This document shows, in pieces, positions 25,696 through 39,190 of a stretch of 64,000 bases of DNA. A program made the translations under genes and the position numbers. The notes below the pieces were generated by a model. That model saw nothing but the letters and a program-made list of their open reading frames with translations. It was not told the origin of the DNA and made no database searches. Within the stretch, counting starts at the first letter, position 1; every line of letters starts with the position of its first letter. The stretch covers positions 438,501 to 502,500 of the forward strand of contig JAXDDX010000183.1 of assembly GCA_034670405.1 (NCBI GenBank). The letters run 5' to 3'. The stretch is from Hoplostethus atlanticus (Eukaryota; Chordata; Actinopteri; Trachichthyiformes; Trachichthyidae).

Positions 25696-28600
25696 TCAAT
25701 AATTCACTAATTCATGTTTAACAAATAAAAGGTTCACTGTATAGTTTGTATTTTCAGTCATAAATACTGTATAAGTATCAAATAATATTGTGACCCACAG
25801 TATCCCAAGATAGCATCATGAGGTCCTTGACAATTCACAGCCCTAATCAATATGTTGTGTTTGTGTATAATAATGTATGAGACGTATTTAATCAGACATC
25901 AGACAACTTCTTTAACAACTACAACCCTTGCTGGTTACTCAATTAATGACTGAACAAACCACCGTGTGAGTTATGACACCTATTACAATTCATACATTCT
26001 TAATGAATGTTTTCTTCTCGCAAGATACTCACTGGTGTCGGTCTAGCAAAGGGAAGACTGAAAATTGGTTGGTCGGTACTTCCAGACAGTGACAGTCAGT
26101 GTGCACTCGGCCCCGCTGAATGGACAATGTGGGAATGACAGCAGCAGTAGTACGGCAGTAACCCCCAACCTGTGATTGGATCGCTTAATTTCACCTGAGG
26201 CAACACCATTTGGCAAAACAAACTCTCTACTACTAACTACTGAAGTTACCCGCTACATCACAAAAGCTACCCAGAGTCCATTTGTTCGGCACCGAATTCG
26301 TACAAGGGCAAGAGAGAGGAATTAGCAACGTATATCATTGGTGACAACGGCAACCGATGGTGATTGTAGCGACTACTCTCGGCAGAAACATGCACTGCTG
26401 CATGAAGCCTTGAGTGCCGTGCTCACTGACAATGCCGATGGGAATGTGACATTTGTTTGTGACCGCAAAACCACCTGATCCAATTAATTTGGTGAGCTAA
26501 AAGTCCTGAGTGCAGAACAATAAGCTCCCTGTGGGATAATGCACATTGACTAATCCATCCTAAACGCTCATGTTTAATTTGCTACATCACAGTCAAGTGA
26601 ATGGGTATTACTTACTTAGCAATTCTCAGGGCTTCTAAAACTAAGAGTCATGTTAGAAATTTTTTTTTGTGAATGAACCTCTATTGCATTCAGACTTAGC
26701 GACAGGGCTCAAATCAACATGGATGCTATACGTAGCATTTGTAATACATATGACACATATACCCACAGACTACTGATTGCACCATGTGTTAATACACTGT
26801 CACAGTTAATACATCTACAATCTGATACAGACTTTTGGATTACCTTCGAAATCCATTGCGTTTGCTGTTAAATGGGCAATTAATTTCCAATTACACACTC
26901 CCTTGTTTTTTTATGGATCAAGAGTTAGAAAAGGCTGAACAATAAGGCAAATGTTGTACAAGACGTATCTCTAGGACGTCCCACGGGGATATCCACTCAT
27001 GAGACTGGACTCTAGTTGAACTCTGACGTTTCAAAAGGCAACAGTTTAAGTCAAACTCTGGTAGCCAAATGAGAAATGTAGTATCTTTTTGTGGGATCGG
27101 GGATCAAAAATGCATCATGGTGCTCTTGGGGATCCACCAGAGGTCAACCTGGGACCCATTTAGGATACACATAAACCTTTCAAATACATTAACTGGATAA
27201 CAAAACTGAATAAAAGTGCGGGGAAACAGGCATTTCCCCTACTTTCATTCAATTTTCCAAAAGGTTTTAAACAAAAGATGAAACATTTAAGAAATGAGGG
27301 CTCTGCATCATTCTCACAAGCATGAATACAGCTTAGTGTTATTGGGTGCACTAGGGATAGAGTAAAGAACCCTGAGGCAAGCTATTATTTAAGTTGTTAC
27401 CATGCTTCTGTGCCCCGAGCGCCATAAAAACATCTTAGCACTGCAACATCTTTGTCCATTGACTGACAATGGAACAAAGATGATCATAGTACTGAGATGG
27501 CTTTTTGGGAAATTGCACCCTGGAAGAACAAGGGCTGATGAAGGGTAAGGGGTACGCGGAGTGGAATAGCAACTGAATGCTTGCTTTTATTGTCAATTTA
27601 CTGTAATAATCTGAATGCATCTTCTATCTGATAATTAATCTAATAAACTGAGTGCATCATCAGATTAAGCCCTCGGCTATTAAAGGACCACAGGCTTCGG
27701 TACGGCCCGGAGCACTCTACTTTTAGACGGGAGCACCAGTTTATCATATTACACACTGGAAGATTTTATTAACATGTACATTATATTCCTCTGAACAAAA
27801 CACATTTATAAATCACTATCCTGTGCATATGCATGGCACCGTGAGGGCAGAGGTTCAGTGTCTCTCAAAATTTGAAAAAGACAGGAAAAAATGTAGTTCT
27901 TTGTTTTTTTTTGTCTTCAACGTGGCTACAGTTGGAAACAAAGCTCCTGTAGTGAACTTTACTAGTCTTAGTCTCCCTTAGTAGCTCTCTGTGAGTTTAA
28001 GGTTTGGAACCTATTGATCCCCTATTGATCTGACCTGCCCTGATCAATACCGCCATCCATTAGAGTGGACACTTGCAAACTAAGTAAAAAAAAGTAGTTG
28101 GCAAATGTAATTGATCTCTGTGACGTGGGTAAACAGGGGACTATAAAGTACCAAAAGAAACAAAAAAGCAAACAAACAAAAAGTTATTATTATTGTTATT
28201 ATTTGACTTAGGCTTTGAAATAAGGCTATGCTGCTTGTAAGCAAAAATGTAGCTATTGGACCCCTCCTTTTAATCTCAACAGATCAGAGGTGTGGTTTGA
28301 GTGTGTGTGCATATGTGAAAGGTTACCGGGTTAAGAGAACATAAGAGAGGAGGAAAAAGAGGAGAGGGAAAAGGGAGAGGCAAGAGGGAAGGATGTCAAA
28401 AGAAAACATAAGAAAAAAAAAGAATACGGTAACACACTTCTGATGGATCTGTGCAATATTAACTTGGGAAGGATGGTGTGAGAGTAAAATGTTCCTTTCC
28501 CCGACTGTGAGGGTTCAATGATTAAGCGGGAATCAAGGGAGTTTATATCAGCCTCGCAATGTAAGTTAACGAATCAAACTCCAACGTTTAGCTGTCCCGG

Positions 28601-31600
28601 CGGCGCTCAGTGTTACTTTTCAAGCTCTCGACGTGAGCAATTGTTAACAGGACGGGGTACAAGGAGAGAAGGACAAAGATAAGGAGGTGAATTAGAGAAA
28701 CAGATAAACAAATAAATCATTGGGATGTGTGTAAAACACTTTCACCCTTCCGCAAGCTGACTGATTTGTTCCTATTTAACAAGGAGGGGGGGGGAAGCTA
28801 AATCGCTCCTCACTCAAGATATGCCCTCTGAGTTATTGCTAATTAGGGAACTGTCAGGTGGACAATAAGAGGTAGAAACCTGCAGAAAAAAAAAGAGAGA
28901 GGGAACAGACAGATGATGAGAATTAAAGGAAGAGAGTGAAAGGGCAACGACAAGGAGGAGAACTAATAAGTAGTCTTGTTCAGCCTGAGACACACAAAAC
29001 AACTCCTGAACACCGAGAGATTTCACCGCTACAGTCGGTTATTACAATCACTGTTTAGTGGCATTCCCTTTACATACATGGTTTGACGCAGTCCTTCTGC
29101 TTTTGGGTCAAAGAGTGACGAGACTAGGCTTAAATGACAAATCAACTCAACTTGCGTCAAGGAATGAAAAGGTCATTCTAAAGCCTCTGGTCTACACAGG
29201 ACTCGCGGGACTCACGTTCCAGCTGCGCACGTCACTACAACCTGAAGTGTCTTTTTTATGCTTCAAGTCTTTACGCTCCAAGGATTTTGGTGACTGTTCA
29301 ATATGATACATGCTCACAGTGGATGGGCAATATGAGTGTGAACAAGGCCAAGTCACTCTATTATTCACAACACCAAATATCACAATACATCAATGTGTCT
29401 ACAAGAACAGTACATAAAATGTCAGACGTATCAGTACAGAACAATGCTTTTCCAGACCTTTTTGTGGGAAATCTTCTTGAAAATCATCACTTTCATTTTC
29501 CAGACTTTTCCAGACCTGCACAGGAAACCTGTGACTATAGGCTTCACCACACAGACAAGCACTTGCTGGAGAAAACCTGCATGGTGAATTTGAATGACAA
29601 AAATAACAAAATAAAATCCACAGCGGCGTTACGAGTAGACGGTAACACAGCTCAGTATGAGTTTCCATGCTATTTCATGTTGCATCACGCTGCACAATAC
29701 AATGGGCAATTTAAATGACAAACTGTAAATGAACAGAATATTTGAAACTAGAGTACAGAAAAAAATAGATGGATGCTTTTACTTTGTAATTAAATGCTGT
29801 AATAAAGTCTCTATCACACCACCCACAATAACAATTGGCTGCCATACCCTCTGTGTAGGAGTGTGTGTGTGTCTATGTGTGTCGGCAACAGCACCCTGTT
29901 GATTTAGTCCCCCGCTCCTTGGGGGGGAAAAAGTCTGTTGTTGTTTTACAAAATACACACACACACACTCGCAAGCACGTACACACAAACTTGCGTTGTG
30001 GCTTTTGTTGCTTGATAATTGTTTCTAGGCAAACATAATTTTGCTAGCACAGACAGCTAACCCATAACTATGAATCAATGAGATGGTAATGGAGCCATAG
30101 GGACAAAACACACTCACAATACTGTGGCTACATTGCATTAGGAACTCACTCTCACTCACTCTCACCCCCACTCTATTTTTGCCTCCCTTCCTTTTTCGAC
30201 CTCTCTCTCTTGCAGCCTCCCTCTATCTCCTTCACTCACCCTCTCTCTCTAAAGAGTTTCAGGTTTGCCTTTACTTTTTATCGTCATTCAGCAAATTCTA
30301 CAGAATAAAAGACATCTTATACGGAGAAACAAACAAACCAATAAAAGCAAAGTTGAATTAGTTTGCCATCGGCTCGCCTCCATAACCATCACTCCTCGCT
30401 CTACCCTTCGCAGAGAAAGTAACTCAGGTAAATAATCACTGCTGCTTTAATTAATAAATGCATCATCCCTAATGAGGTGGGCTTGTTAGAGGCTCGGTCC
30501 GTTTGTCTTTCAAAATTCAAACTTAATTTCCACCTCTGAAGCATGCTAATTGCTCTCTCTCTCTCTCTCTGCTTTGTAAACAACAAGAAACCTTTCTCAT
30601 TTGGAGGCAGAGAGGGGTGAATGTATGGCTATTGATTGCACAGGAAAGGAGATTGCCCCTGGCTGGGCAGGAACCAAATGACTTGTAGATCTGCATTAAT
30701 GTGGGGCAACTGCAACTTTGGCTGAACCCACCGCATGGATAGAGGGACAAACATTCATTGTACCTTTTTGTACTTTGTTGCATGAAACTCATAGAGCATG
30801 GGGCAGCATTTGAGAACCTGGCTGGCCACCGGTTCCACGCGATCATGACTTCGTGATAAATATTCTGTAATTTCCCACGGCGTCAAAATTCTTTTTTTTG
30901 GGATGTCCTTTTTTACCCGTGTGCAGATGCTGAGTGACAAATAACAGTGGTTTAAAAATAAATGGCGTCTGAAAGAAGTATTATTTTGACAGCGGTGGAA
31001 ACAATAGCGTGGCAGAGCATAATAGAGTGGAACAAATCACTAGCCTGGCACAGAACTGTCAAGCGGCGTGGCAGATATAGCTATGCACCTGCTACATCAT
31101 CATTGTAACCCATAATAACTTGAAGGGCTGGGCTCGAGGCTGGAAGAGGAGATATGCAATATCCACCATTTGAAAGACACCTATTCACACAAAATAATTG
31201 ATAGGTTTGAACAAAATTAGTGCATGATGGTACTTTTTCTAAGGGCGGTAGGTAACATAAGGGCCTGCTTGACCAAAAGATAGCACTTTCGCAGGCAAAA
31301 TCCTCTATCATATCATTTAGATATGAAATGATCTTCAGATAATCAATTCAAAAATGTCTCATAGTATACAAAAACAGGTTCCCGGCAAAGTTCCCGTCCA
31401 CACATGCTACAGATACAGCAGACAACCTCTTAAAATCAAGAACATGATAAAGTGAAAGTGGTATTTTACAGCGTCCCTTTCTCATGTACAGTATTCCCTG
31501 AAGCTTCTGCTTTCTCTTTCAGGTGTGCACCCACCCTCAAAGACAAGCTGGTACACAGCCACCTTCGGGCTACAGTGAGTAAAACATGACTAAAAACCTA

Positions 31601-31629
31601 TTGACAACTACCCTTGTCGGGGATATAAC
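25696..31629. other. Long noncoding stretch, few microsatellites
   Basis: AT-rich sequence with no supported exon. A 143-residue open frame at 29287-29718 has no recognisable domain. CCAGACTTTTCCAGACCTGC-type phrases near 29500 suggest an old DNA-transposon remnant. Confidence 0.45.
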
Positions 31630-32185
31630 CAGTGTTTCCCATAGAGAGGCTCACCTGTGGCGCACCGCCACAATATCAGCATGGTAGGTCGTATTCATCC
31701 TGGCAATGTTGACTCTGAAGTATGGGCTCAAACTGGCATCGGTCCAAGCTAAAACAGCTTTTGAATTCCTCGTCAAATAAACAAAGCTCTTGAATCAACT
31801 GGTGGAACTCTCCAGCCTGTGTCCACGACCGTATCCACTCCTGAGCCCAAAGAGATCTGCGTTTTCTTTGGGGCTGGTCCAGGTCCAGCAGTGCAATTAC
31901 CAAAGAATGAACTAACTTCTGGTGTACCGCAATGCAACGCTGCAATCAGTGTAATCGGGGCGTAACGCTGCACCTGAGAGGTGCGCATCATGCTATGTTC
32001 TCCGTCACACCAGAGACTAATCACTCAGCTGTAGCTTGTAAACACAATGCACCACCAGTTGAAATTCATTCATTTCAGGAGAAGCTACAACAACACCTGC
32101 TAATATCACAATGGAAAGGGAATGCATTGAAATCAAAGTGATGCCTTTCCACCACAAACAAAGTTCTTAGCTGAGGGAAACACTG
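31630..32185 (-). pseudogene. Harbinger-like transposon remnant with ALP1/HARBI1-type N-terminal fragment
   Basis: The ends CAGTGTTTCCC (31630-31640) and GGGAAACACTG (32175-32185) are perfectly inverted. On the minus strand about 31690-31890 encodes RRSLWAQEWI, GEFHQLIQEL and a following F..CFSLDRCQFEPIL block, the N-terminal pattern of Harbinger-type (ALP1/HARBI1-like) nucleases. The catalytic part is missing, so this is an internally deleted, inactive copy. Flanking target duplications do not match. Confidence 0.6.
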
Positions 32186-33940
32186 GCAGCCATTGCACCA
32201 ACACAATAAAAACCAACCGTTTGAACCGACCAGGTACAGAGCTTTGCCACCTCTGGAAACGTTTTCCAGACTTAAATGTGAATGCAGTTGTTTTCTATAA
32301 TGGACATACAGAGAGGAGACTCAAGGAGAGACTAGCATAAGAATGTACTCAAACAACCCAGTTATTCTATGGCCGTCCGGTACAAAGAAGCCGGTAATCG
32401 TAGCCTCAACTCCCTTAAGGCTGTGGCCAGCGAGCAGAGGTAATGACCGTCTGTCTTTCTGGATATCAACCTTCCATGCTTGTCCTGTTGTGTGTTTGTC
32501 AGCATCACTGTCCTCAGTTGTATTCTCTTACACTTTGTCCCTCTATTAATATGATACTTGAGAAGCATACAACTGTTTATTGATTGTTTGAATCTTACTG
32601 GGTCCCATAACCTTGTATCTACTATGGTTCGATCCATATATATATATATATATATAGGCCATTGTTCTGTGCTGTGCATTGTTACCTGATGAAGGTCAGA
32701 CTAGGCCGCAACACAGTTTGTGTTTTTATGCATAGTCACAAATACTCCCCATGCATTGTCTTATTGTGGTTCATAGTATTCTGAATTAGAACACACACAC
32801 GGCCAGTATATTAAGTATTATATTATTATATTAGTATTATGTTATAGCAATAAGCTATGAGAGGCTGTGCTTTACACTGATTTGAGAACAGCTAAAGATG
32901 TTATAAATGACACAAAGCAGTGTCAAGACTAGCAGCACTACCACTACTACTAACCAAGCAACATAGTTCTTGTACAGTAGTGATTTCTGGTTAGCACATA
33001 ATAAACTGTAACAGATGTGAGTTTTTTCAGGTGTATTACAATAGTTTCTAACCTGACTCAGCCAGTCGGAAATGAGAACTGCATCTATCCTTTTTACAAA
33101 ACATGACTGTGACTGTGACGATTTTGGTTTGAGAAGCGCTAACCGCGGGACGATAAGTAAAACCTCTAGTTATCTCGTCTATGTCTGATCCTCAGTAAAA
33201 CCTGGATGGTATCAACCCTTTTCAACGCCTACAGGAGTCGTTCAAATCAAAAAAAGTATCTTGCAGCAGTCAGACGAAGGCCTTTTTTTCCTCACGCAGC
33301 AGACTCGGTAACAGCAGTGATCACTCTGATAGCTGATAGGGAATAACAAACCTCGCACACACAGTGATCACATGGATATCTGATACAGTACGACAAACAC
33401 GGCACACACACAACCACCTTCTTGCGATCTTGGCAGATCAACAGAGATGTGTAGTGATTTTTCACTTTACAGAAACTGAGGACAAGGAACAAGGCTGTCA
33501 CATCCTCAGCTCTTAGTGGATGTGAGGACGGAGAGACAAGCTGGATCGGTACTGATGCCGTCTGCAGAAGGAGAAACTGCTTCAGAGTACGAGTGCATAC
33601 GACTGCATTTGTGTTTTCCCCATCTCTCTTCTAGATGCACACGCACAAACACACATGCACGCATTGCTCATGGGCTCATCAGCGACAGTGAATGTAATAC
33701 CAGCCACTCTTTACCGGTGCCAAGACTTCAACCAGGGACTAGCCATTTAATAGTAGGCCTCTCTGGCCCCAGGCAGACTCACTGTGTTGCTATCCAGTGG
33801 CCGATGAGTTTCACTTGTATGTGAATACCAGGTGAGGGTGTGTGTATGTCTTGTTGTACGTGGTTTGAGGTGTGTCTGTATGTGTGTTTCTGTGGACTTA
33901 CACTTTGTGTGTCCACATGTATGTGTGTGTGTGTGTGTCT
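32186..33940. other. Noncoding, likely pard3b intron
   Basis: A (TA)n tract at 32637-32655. A diverged local duplication at about 33318-33412 repeats GTGATCAC and ACAAAC..GCACACACA. No pard3b C-terminal exon found. Confidence 0.5.
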
Positions 33941-33946
33941 CCTCAC

Positions 33947-34067
33947 CCTGTGCGTTTCATTTTCGGGCCCTCTGCGTCGTGGGTCCACGTCTTCGTAAGG
34001 TGGCACCATTCCCTCCCTCCTGGCCTGCTGGTATTCTCTACGGAGCTGCTGGATCCTGTCCACACTG
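33947..34067 (-). CDS. pard3b: par-3 family polarity protein, coding exon with tandem NAGNAG acceptor
   Basis: This 121-nt exon encodes VDRIQQLRREYQQARREG followed by an acidic/basic tail (PPYEDVDPRRRGPENETHR). It opens with one base that completes the AG left by the 50812-51192 exon, making Ser, and it ends in phase 0 at donor GTGAGG (+ strand 33941-33946). DRIQ.LR.EY.QARREG followed by YED is a conserved C-terminal block of PARD3B. The acceptor is TAGCAG: using the first AG starts the exon at 34067, and using the second starts it at 34064, dropping one of two Ser codons. The intron end is a (TG)~20 repeat rather than a pyrimidine tract. The remaining C-terminal exons were not found at lower coordinates and may lie outside the window. 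Confidence 0.88.
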
Positions 34068-34069
34068 CT

Positions 34070-34114
<45 letters not shown>
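34065..34114 (-). promoter_or_regulatory. 3' splice site: TG-repeat tract plus tandem TAGCAG acceptor
   Basis: On the minus strand about 20 TG units (34075-34113) are followed by TATGTAGCAG and then the exon reading GTGGACAGG. There is no U/C-rich tract of normal length. The two AGs are three bases apart (NAGNAG), and both keep frame. UG repeats next to 3' splice sites are known in other vertebrate genes (CFTR exon 9) to bind TDP-43-type factors and to change exon inclusion with repeat length. A similar effect here is inference. Confidence 0.7.
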
Positions 34115-34118
<4 letters not shown>

Positions 34119-34298
34119 AGCACGGTTAAAGTAACAAGCATGTGGATCAACCTGTGCAATGAATATGAAAAATGTACTGTTATGAAGATTTGGGGGTAAT
34201 AAGTAGCTGCTAAATCTCTAGGGTGAATGTAGAGAATCTCCACACCCCACAAGATCACTCCTGACCCCACATTTAGTCTCACTCCTGGTTCCAGGGTC

Positions 34299-34301
<3 letters not shown>

Positions 34302-34330
<29 letters not shown>

Positions 34331-34331
34331 A
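34302..34331 (+). repeat. (GAAA)n microsatellite
   Basis: About seven GAAA tetranucleotides in the long pard3b intron. Confidence 0.9.
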
Positions 34332-34647
34332 ATCCTGTGGGGGCCCAAGTGAAACAGGCTATGGCGACCACTCTTAGGGTCTTGGCCATTTTTTCCCTTC
34401 ACAGCTCATCCTTCCTTACATCCATCATTATATGAAGCACTTTGGAGAACTCTGCCTGACACCACCACCAATCAGCTAGCTTATCTGATGGCGGGCGAGC
34501 CAATAGGAGCTGTCTATTTTTCAAACAGAGTTATTTTTCTGGCATTGACCTGCAGAAGTCTGAATGCAGAGATAAAGACTTGATAGACACACCTGTGCAC
34601 ACACACATAGATGCAGATGCACAACACTTTAATATAAACAGTCTCTC

Positions 34648-34649
<2 letters not shown>

Positions 34650-34694
<45 letters not shown>
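34650..34694 (+). repeat. (CA)n microsatellite
   Basis: About 22 CA units; a shorter tract is at 34859-34884. Confidence 0.95.
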
Positions 34695-34698
<4 letters not shown>

Positions 34699-35480
34699 AT
34701 TAATCTCCTGCTCTTTCTGACTGGCTGCATCTATTTCTATTTTCCCATCTTTCTCTCTTGCTAAAGGCAGAAACATCAATTGTTCTATGAATATTCTTTC
34801 TGTCAGCAGAAGAAATATACAGCACATCAACATCTACGCCTGGGCACATATGTGAGTCCACACACACACACACACACACACACATAAAATAGAGAAACAC
34901 ATCAACCACGTATGTATATGCACATTAGAATTGCAGGATTCTACTCCATGAACGGAAATGATGGATACACTACATACTCTCTCTCTCTCCATCCCTTTCT
35001 CAGCCTCTCCATCTAACTTCCATCCCTTCTGCTCTCTATCTAAACCTCCTCCCCCTCTTGTCTTCCACCCCTTCCTGTCTACAAGGATTTCAGTACAAAA
35101 GGTCACAAGTGTTAGTGTTAAAAATACACTTTCCCTGTCGGTCAATACACAGCACGTGACCCGCAGTGTGACATGAGTAGTGCTCTGTGCATGTGTTTGT
35201 TTCTTTGTGCTTGGAATCCCCCATTAAAAAAAACAAAAAACACAGACGATCATTCAGTGCAAAGGGGCCAACACTGACACATGCACACACACACAACAAA
35301 GTGTCCAAACAAGCATCAGCAAGGCCTAAGGGCACACACACACTCACACATGCACTAAGCAAACTCATTGTAATGACTTACTAACAGAAGGAAAGATGTT
35401 CATCTTCTTTCTCAAAGTTCCATGCATTTGTTTCTGTGCATATCTCAATATGAGTTAAGAACAGGTGGAAAATAACTTTT

Positions 35481-35600
35481 GCTTCAGTGGTCTACGTGCC
35501 TTGAAACCGCGACGTTCCAGGTTCGAATCTGGCCTGGGAGGGTTGTCACAAGTCAACCGCGTCTCTCTCCCCCAATCTCTCCAAAAATGCTCAAAAATCA
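35481..35600 (+). mobile_element. tRNA-like SINE fragment
   Basis: CTTCAGTGGTCTACGTGCC followed by B box GGTTCGAATCT (35520-35530). The rest is unlike the other SINEs here. Confidence 0.45.
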
Positions 35601-36722
35601 TAATGGTTATTAGCGTAAAAGAAAAAATTGCTGTTGTTGTTGTTGTTGATGAAATGCGATTGGAAATATTGGCTAACTATAGGTCTTTGCCTCTAGGTAA
35701 CAAAAAAAATAAATAAAGAAATAATTTGGATTAAAACCCTTCCCTCTGTCTTTTCTCCTCTCTCCTTTCCCCATTCTCTTACTCTCCCCTTCCTTAAAAC
35801 CATAAACCCTGGGAGCTGTGTGAGCAAGTGTAATATCTGCAGAAATATTTCCCAGAAAACACATTATACTCCGTCTCACATCACAAATCATGTCTTCTGC
35901 ATGTGCTCGTTCTCTCTGGCGCACACACACAAGCACACATCTTTGCTATAGTATCCATCCACCAGACTAAACAGTCTCTCTCTCTCTGTCTTCCTATGTA
36001 GCCACTGCTCTAAACAGACCTGTGTATAAGTGTCCCCGTTGAGACCACACCCTGTCACTGTACCAAAATATACCCTCCCTCCCAGAACAACAGCAGTGCA
36101 CAAGCGCTGAAGATACATTAAAATGCAGTGGAATATCCCCGTCCCCATCATCCCTCCTCAATACCGGAAAGCACCTCCCTAAAGAGAAGCGGCGTTCAAG
36201 GTGCAATTTATATGCCATGTTGGGTTAGGATCACCTCTGTGGCTGGGGACTAGGTGACTAGTGTGTTCATGGAAACTACCACCACTACTACTACAAAACA
36301 TTCAAATATAATTCCAACTCCATCTATCATTCAAAATGTATAGATGAAACATTTTTTTGGTAACAGATCTTCCACATCAGACCCAAAAACGTGAAAACTC
36401 CAGGGGCTGGAACATTTTCTGGGCCAGCGATACTGAGCATCTCAGTAATGGCAGTAAAAACCAGATGTATTACTCATCATAGTGCATTCAAATACATGTT
36501 AAACATAAAAATAGTGCATACTGTATACATGTGTTATGCACTCACAATGACCATATACTGCATTGCTTCTGTGCTATACAAGTCAAGTTCAAGCATTTCT
36601 TTTTCAGTCAGGCTTTTCACTAGGGGCATGGAACCCTCCGCCGGGGTGGAGGCATTCTAGGTGGAGCGAAATTGCATTTGTACGTCTATGAGAGGAATGC
36701 ATTATAGTGAAACACAATCTAG

Positions 36723-36764
<42 letters not shown>

Positions 36765-37030
36765 CTAGCCTGAGCGAGCTGTGTCAGCAGTAACCCACAA
36801 TATCTACTGTGTAGGGGGAGCAGAGTGGAAACTAGACCCTAACTGAACCACGCAAACACGTTTTCTATTCTGTGATGTCTATTCCTTTCTATGATATACT
36901 AGATTAGATTGTTATTAGCACTCTATTCTACTCTCTGTTTTTTGGTTCTAATCTACTCTGCTCTGAGCTTCGACATATCATGGTGTTTTGTTGTATGGAG
37001 CTTATGCATCACAGCAGACATGGCTGGAGT

Positions 37031-37091
<61 letters not shown>

Positions 37092-37092
37092 G
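37031..37092 (+). repeat. (GA)n microsatellite
   Basis: About 30 GA units with two CG interruptions; a (TG)n tract lies at 36725-36760. Confidence 0.95.
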
Positions 37093-37590
37093 CCTTTATG
37101 ACCTCTCTCTCTCTCCACCGCCCCTCTCTGCTTCATTCCCTTGACAGGGGGCCTGGGAGAATAGGGTGTTAAAATGTATACAACATTAATTTTCTGTTCA
37201 CACACACCCACACATACACACAGAGGCTACTTTATACGATTTACAACCCCACATAAAGGAAAGAGTACGGGATGCATAGAAAGAAAACATGTGATAAACA
37301 AAGAAAGAACATAAATGTAGACAAACACAGTACACACACACACACACACACACACTTCCGTGACCACAGCCTGTGGTAGCTATTGATTAGCTCTTGTAGG
37401 AACAAGTGCTCCATAATAAAAGCCGACTGGCATGACTTCACTGTTTAACTACCTTGTGGTCATTAAACAATAGGACTGGCTAGCATGATGCAATGGTACA
37501 GCATAATGCACATGCACACTACTAGTGTAAGGGCTGAATATAGAGAAGTACAGGCATCTAATATACTGACCAAGGCATGGCACAACCAAT

Positions 37591-37633
<43 letters not shown>

Positions 37634-38020
37634 GTGCAGGGAGATCAATCTTTTGCTCTTGCTCTGTCACACCAATAATAATTCTATTAATGTTTAAAAT
37701 CAGAAGCGGCAACACAGCGTAGCCGTTAATAATACTGCTATTAATAATTAAGAGTACTGTTCCATTAATAACACGGTGAGATAGTACCTCAAATATATCA
37801 ATGCCCACAGTCAAGGAATACGTCCTTGTCATTAAAGCCTATAAATATTTACAAGCCGTATCAATTTCTTACAATTTTCGACCGTAAAAAACGCGCAGGC
37901 TTATTTATTAGCAGTTTTATGGTAATGGATGCTACCAAAAAGCGAGACTTTTCGAGAAATATCCAATTGATTTTCCCGCCGATGTTGAAACCGGGATTAG
38001 TCACCATATGTCCACAATAT

Positions 38021-38299
38021 CATCATTTATATTTAATAACACGACGAGTGATCTGCCAGATGAAATAGTCGTTTGAATAATGGGGAGGAAAAAAATAATA
38101 CTTTCAACTATTTGAACTGGAAGAAAAATATATGCACTGTTAAAAAGTGTGTAGCTGTTTAAGGGCCTGGAGTGATGAATCAACCACACCTCTGCACGGT
38201 AAGGAGAAAATGCATTTTCAGCCGGGTTTGCTTAAAGCCAGGTTAGTAAATCATCAATAACGTCATCAATATTTAACAGCCGTGCCGAGTGATCTATCA
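38021..38299. repeat. Diverged duplicated block in a microsatellite-free region
   Basis: 38021-38059 and 38262-38299 align over about 38 bp, with a shared core CGAGTGATCT and TATTTAA, about 240 bp apart. Confidence 0.5.
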
Positions 38300-38993
38300 A
38301 ATCCATTACCGACACCGGCGCTTGTTTCTAAAGCAGGACTGTGTGTGTTTGAGAGAGTGTGAGCGAGTGTGTGGGGTTTCTCAACCTGAATTTAGGGTAT
38401 GGGGATAGAGAGCAAAACAAAAGAAAATGCACATCCCCATAGACGGGTTGTTTCTTTTTTCCATCATTTTGCTCCTCATCTTTCTTTTCTCTCATCCATC
38501 CTTCTGAGCATACCCCCCTTGAGATAAAGATACAAAGAGAAGAGGTGAACAGGTAAAACAAGACGGTGAAAACGGTGAGACAAAGGACCGGTCAGGAAGA
38601 TGGTTTAAGTGCTCTATAACAGATGTCTTTGAGCTGAGAGGTTTCATAAATCTGACAGAAAATGACTGCAGGACAATGGAGCAGGCAGACACACACACAC
38701 ACACACACAGGTGATGTATGGTCTCCTCTTAGATGTGGCACAGGGGGAATATGTCACTCAGACCTTCCTTGTGTGTGTGTGTGTGTGGGTGTGTGAGTGA
38801 GTCCAAGTGTGCGTGTGTGTGTACGAAATGGAGACGCAGAACAAAAGGAAGAAAAAAGAAAAGCATCGAGGACTGTTAAAAGCCTTCCCTCTTTCTAAAA
38901 TTGACAAATCCTCCATGGATGTATGGCAGCAAAGTTCACAATCGGAGGAGGTGAAATTGTACTTCACAATGACGGTGAGAGAGCGAGAGAGCA

Positions 38994-38996
<3 letters not shown>

Positions 38997-39052
<56 letters not shown>
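38997..39052 (+). repeat. (GA)n microsatellite
   Basis: About 28 uninterrupted GA units, preceded by an imperfect GA/GC stretch. Confidence 0.95.
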
Positions 39053-39056
<4 letters not shown>

Positions 39057-39190
39057 GTGTGTGAGGTATGCGTCTGTCTGGAACAAAGAAGCAAAAAAAA
39101 AAAATAGAGAAAAACATTCTACCCATTGACACCTCTGTTGACCTGTGTGGAAAAGAGAAATTGCACAGTCAATACCGGAGTAAAGTAGGA

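Noticed and set aside
29287..29718. 143-residue plus-strand frame
   Set aside because: No domain or family resemblance, AT-rich DNA with several overlapping frames; TTTTCCAGACC phrases point to an old repeat.
33779..34402. Long frame of 207 residues around a pard3b exon
   Set aside because: Only 33947-34067 is coding; the rest is intron (TG repeat) and flank, as splice phases show.
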